From: Balneolaceae bacterium
Lineage (GTDB): Bacteria; Bacteroidota; Rhodothermia; Balneolales; Balneolaceae
Assembly (NCBI GenBank): GCA_007135335.1
Contig: SLJB01000103.1
Coordinates: 1-34,759 of the forward strand
DNA: 34,759 nucleotides
Direction of reading: 5' to 3'
In this document: positions 33,802 through 34,759 of the stretch, one piece after another
Numbering within the stretch: position 1 is the stretch's first letter
Layout of the letters: each line of letters opens with the position of its first letter
The notes under the pieces: model-generated
Database searches by the model: none
What the model was told of the DNA's origin: nothing
What the model saw: only the letters and a program-made list of their open reading frames with translations
Translations under genes and position numbers: made by a program

Positions 33802-34759
33802 ATGGGGAATAAAATATCTGAAAGCTACGGTTTGAACAAACATTTAGATAGAGTATTTGTAAGCAAGATTGTGAGAATGTCACACTCTATTGCATTATCC
33901 TACCTAAGAATGAAGGCATCATCCAGCCGTCTTTATTATATAAGAAATGAAAAACTAGAGGACTTAGCTTGGGATTATATAGCAGATTTGTTTGAATGTG
34001 ATTCAAGTGGAAGCTTAGTAAAGATTGATGAGCATATTCACAAACTAGATGTTTCATCATTAGAGGATCCAAATTTTCAAATTCAGCTTCGGAAGCTAAT
34101 TTTCACGAAAGTTGATGATAATATATTCAGGGAAGCAGGAGAGAAAGATCCATCATTAAAAAAAATTATCAGAAATATTAAACTTGCAGTAAGAGAAAGA
34201 AGCTGCAGCCATGGTATTTGTATAACGAATGGTAAATTAGTTATTGAAGATATAAGTGAGAGTTTACCTGTAATGCCACCCGAATTATTACAAATACATC
34301 TCTGTGAGAGAATAAAGAATAGTTCTCAAATACCGGATATAATTACGGAGATAATTGATGTTTTCAACTCACAATCAAGTTACAAGAAAGAGTACCCTTT
34401 AATTGGGATGGCACTGGTAATTAGAAAAACGTATGTAGAGTTATCTATATCGGCACAAGAAACGAATACAGAAGCCGACGATATTTACAATGAATTGTTG
34501 ATAGATGAAATGCATCAATTGATAAAAAAAAGCTCAGAGTACGTGAAAAGTAATTTGGGAGAGAAATATCTAAAAAAAGGAAAGGTTTGCAATAAGATGC
34601 TGGATTCTTATGTAAATGCTGCAGTATGCATATTACATGATCAGTTTACGGGAACTCATGGAGAAATGTCACAGTTTGATTATTTGTCTGAAGAGATTGC
34701 GGAGCTTGAATACAGTGAATTCAGAAATAACCACAGAAGAATATTGGAATATATTGTAA
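33802..34759 (+). CDS. Unknown AT-rich gene, 3' end outside the window
   Basis: An open frame of 319 codons from the ATG at 33802 with no stop before the window ends. The predicted protein is soluble, helical and Lys/Glu/Ile-rich, with no signal peptide or membrane helix. Visible landmarks are SIALSYLRMKASSSRLYYIRN, LEDLAWDYIADLFECD (about 52-67), FQIQLRKLIFTKVDDNIF (about 91-108) and DPSLKKIIRNIKLAVRER (about 115-132). I do not recognise the family; the helical, charged character loosely recalls sigma-like or DNA-binding helical proteins, but no HTH can be shown. Base composition is clearly more AT-rich than the neighbouring genes, which may mean recent acquisition. Confidence 0.7.
   Translation, partial: MGNKISESYGLNKHLDRVFVSKIVRMSHSIALSYLRMKASSSRLYYIRNEKLEDLAWDYIADLFECDSSGSLVKIDEHIHKLDVSSLEDPNFQIQLRKLIFTKVDDNIFREAGEKDPSLKKIIRNIKLAVRERSCSHGICITNGKLVIEDISESLPVMPPELLQIHLCERIKNSSQIPDIITEIIDVFNSQSSYKKEYPLIGMALVIRKTYVELSISAQETNTEADDIYNELLIDEMHQLIKKSSEYVKSNLGEKYLKKGKVCNKMLDSYVNAAVCILHDQFTGTHGEMSQFDYLSEEIAELEYSEFRNNHRRILEYIV

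Overview
The window reads as a chromosomal segment of a free-living aerobic bacterium of the Balneolota/Rhodothermota branch near Bacteroidota. The clues are a GWxTD-domain protein, a Bat (aerotolerance) cluster, many Sec/lipoprotein envelope proteins, moderate GC content, few strong Shine-Dalgarno sites, and the dnaX-ybaB-recR order. This placement is inferred from gene families, not from a marker gene. No rRNA, tRNA, transposase or CRISPR array was found.

Layout. 1-250: gene-poor start with a short imperfect repeat. 247-1794 (-): beta-helix lipoprotein. 2016-6068 (+): yebC, then batC-batD-batE overlapping end to end. 6083-8119 (-): GWxTD protein. 8293-14421 (+): dnaX, ybaB, recR, an M1 aminopeptidase and a malic enzyme. 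14423-15274 (-): proline dehydrogenase. 15465-16406 (+): DUF4097 repeat protein. 16553-20132 (+): a complete ba3-type oxidase module (tiny subunit IIa, subunit II, subunit I, SCO copper chaperone, azurin-like cupredoxin) closed by a strong terminator. 20213-23092: Bor-like lipoprotein, GNAT acetyltransferase, CPBP protease and M28 peptidase. 23240-23941 (+): a 29-residue-repeat membrane protein cut by an in-frame amber codon. 24008-26641 (-): pyruvate phosphate dikinase. 27022-29613: YfcC-type transporter and a convergent alginate-lyase-family lipoprotein. 29757-31969 (+): a stress module of an LTxxQ (Spy/CpxP-like) protein, an ECF sigma factor, a putative anti-sigma factor and a membrane-anchored Spy-like protein. 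32011-32388 (-): single-domain response regulator. 32992-33465 (+): secreted ankyrin protein with a structured leader and a terminator. 33802-end (+): a visibly AT-rich unknown gene running off the window.

How the genes fit together. The oxidase module has catalytic subunits, copper insertion and a probable electron donor in one transcription unit. Malic enzyme (malate to pyruvate) and PPDK (pyruvate to PEP) form a gluconeogenic route, and proline dehydrogenase and the peptidases suggest growth on amino acids and peptides. The dnaX-ybaB-recR block handles replication and repair. The sigma/anti-sigma/Spy cluster looks like a self-contained envelope-stress sensor.

Most notable points: an A10 run in dnaX with immediate stops in both alternative frames, suggesting a slippage-made gamma subunit; loss of the DnaX zinc module; a repeat protein broken by one TAG; the ECF/Spy module; mutually exclusive hairpins before the ankyrin gene; and the unassigned AT-rich gene at the right edge.
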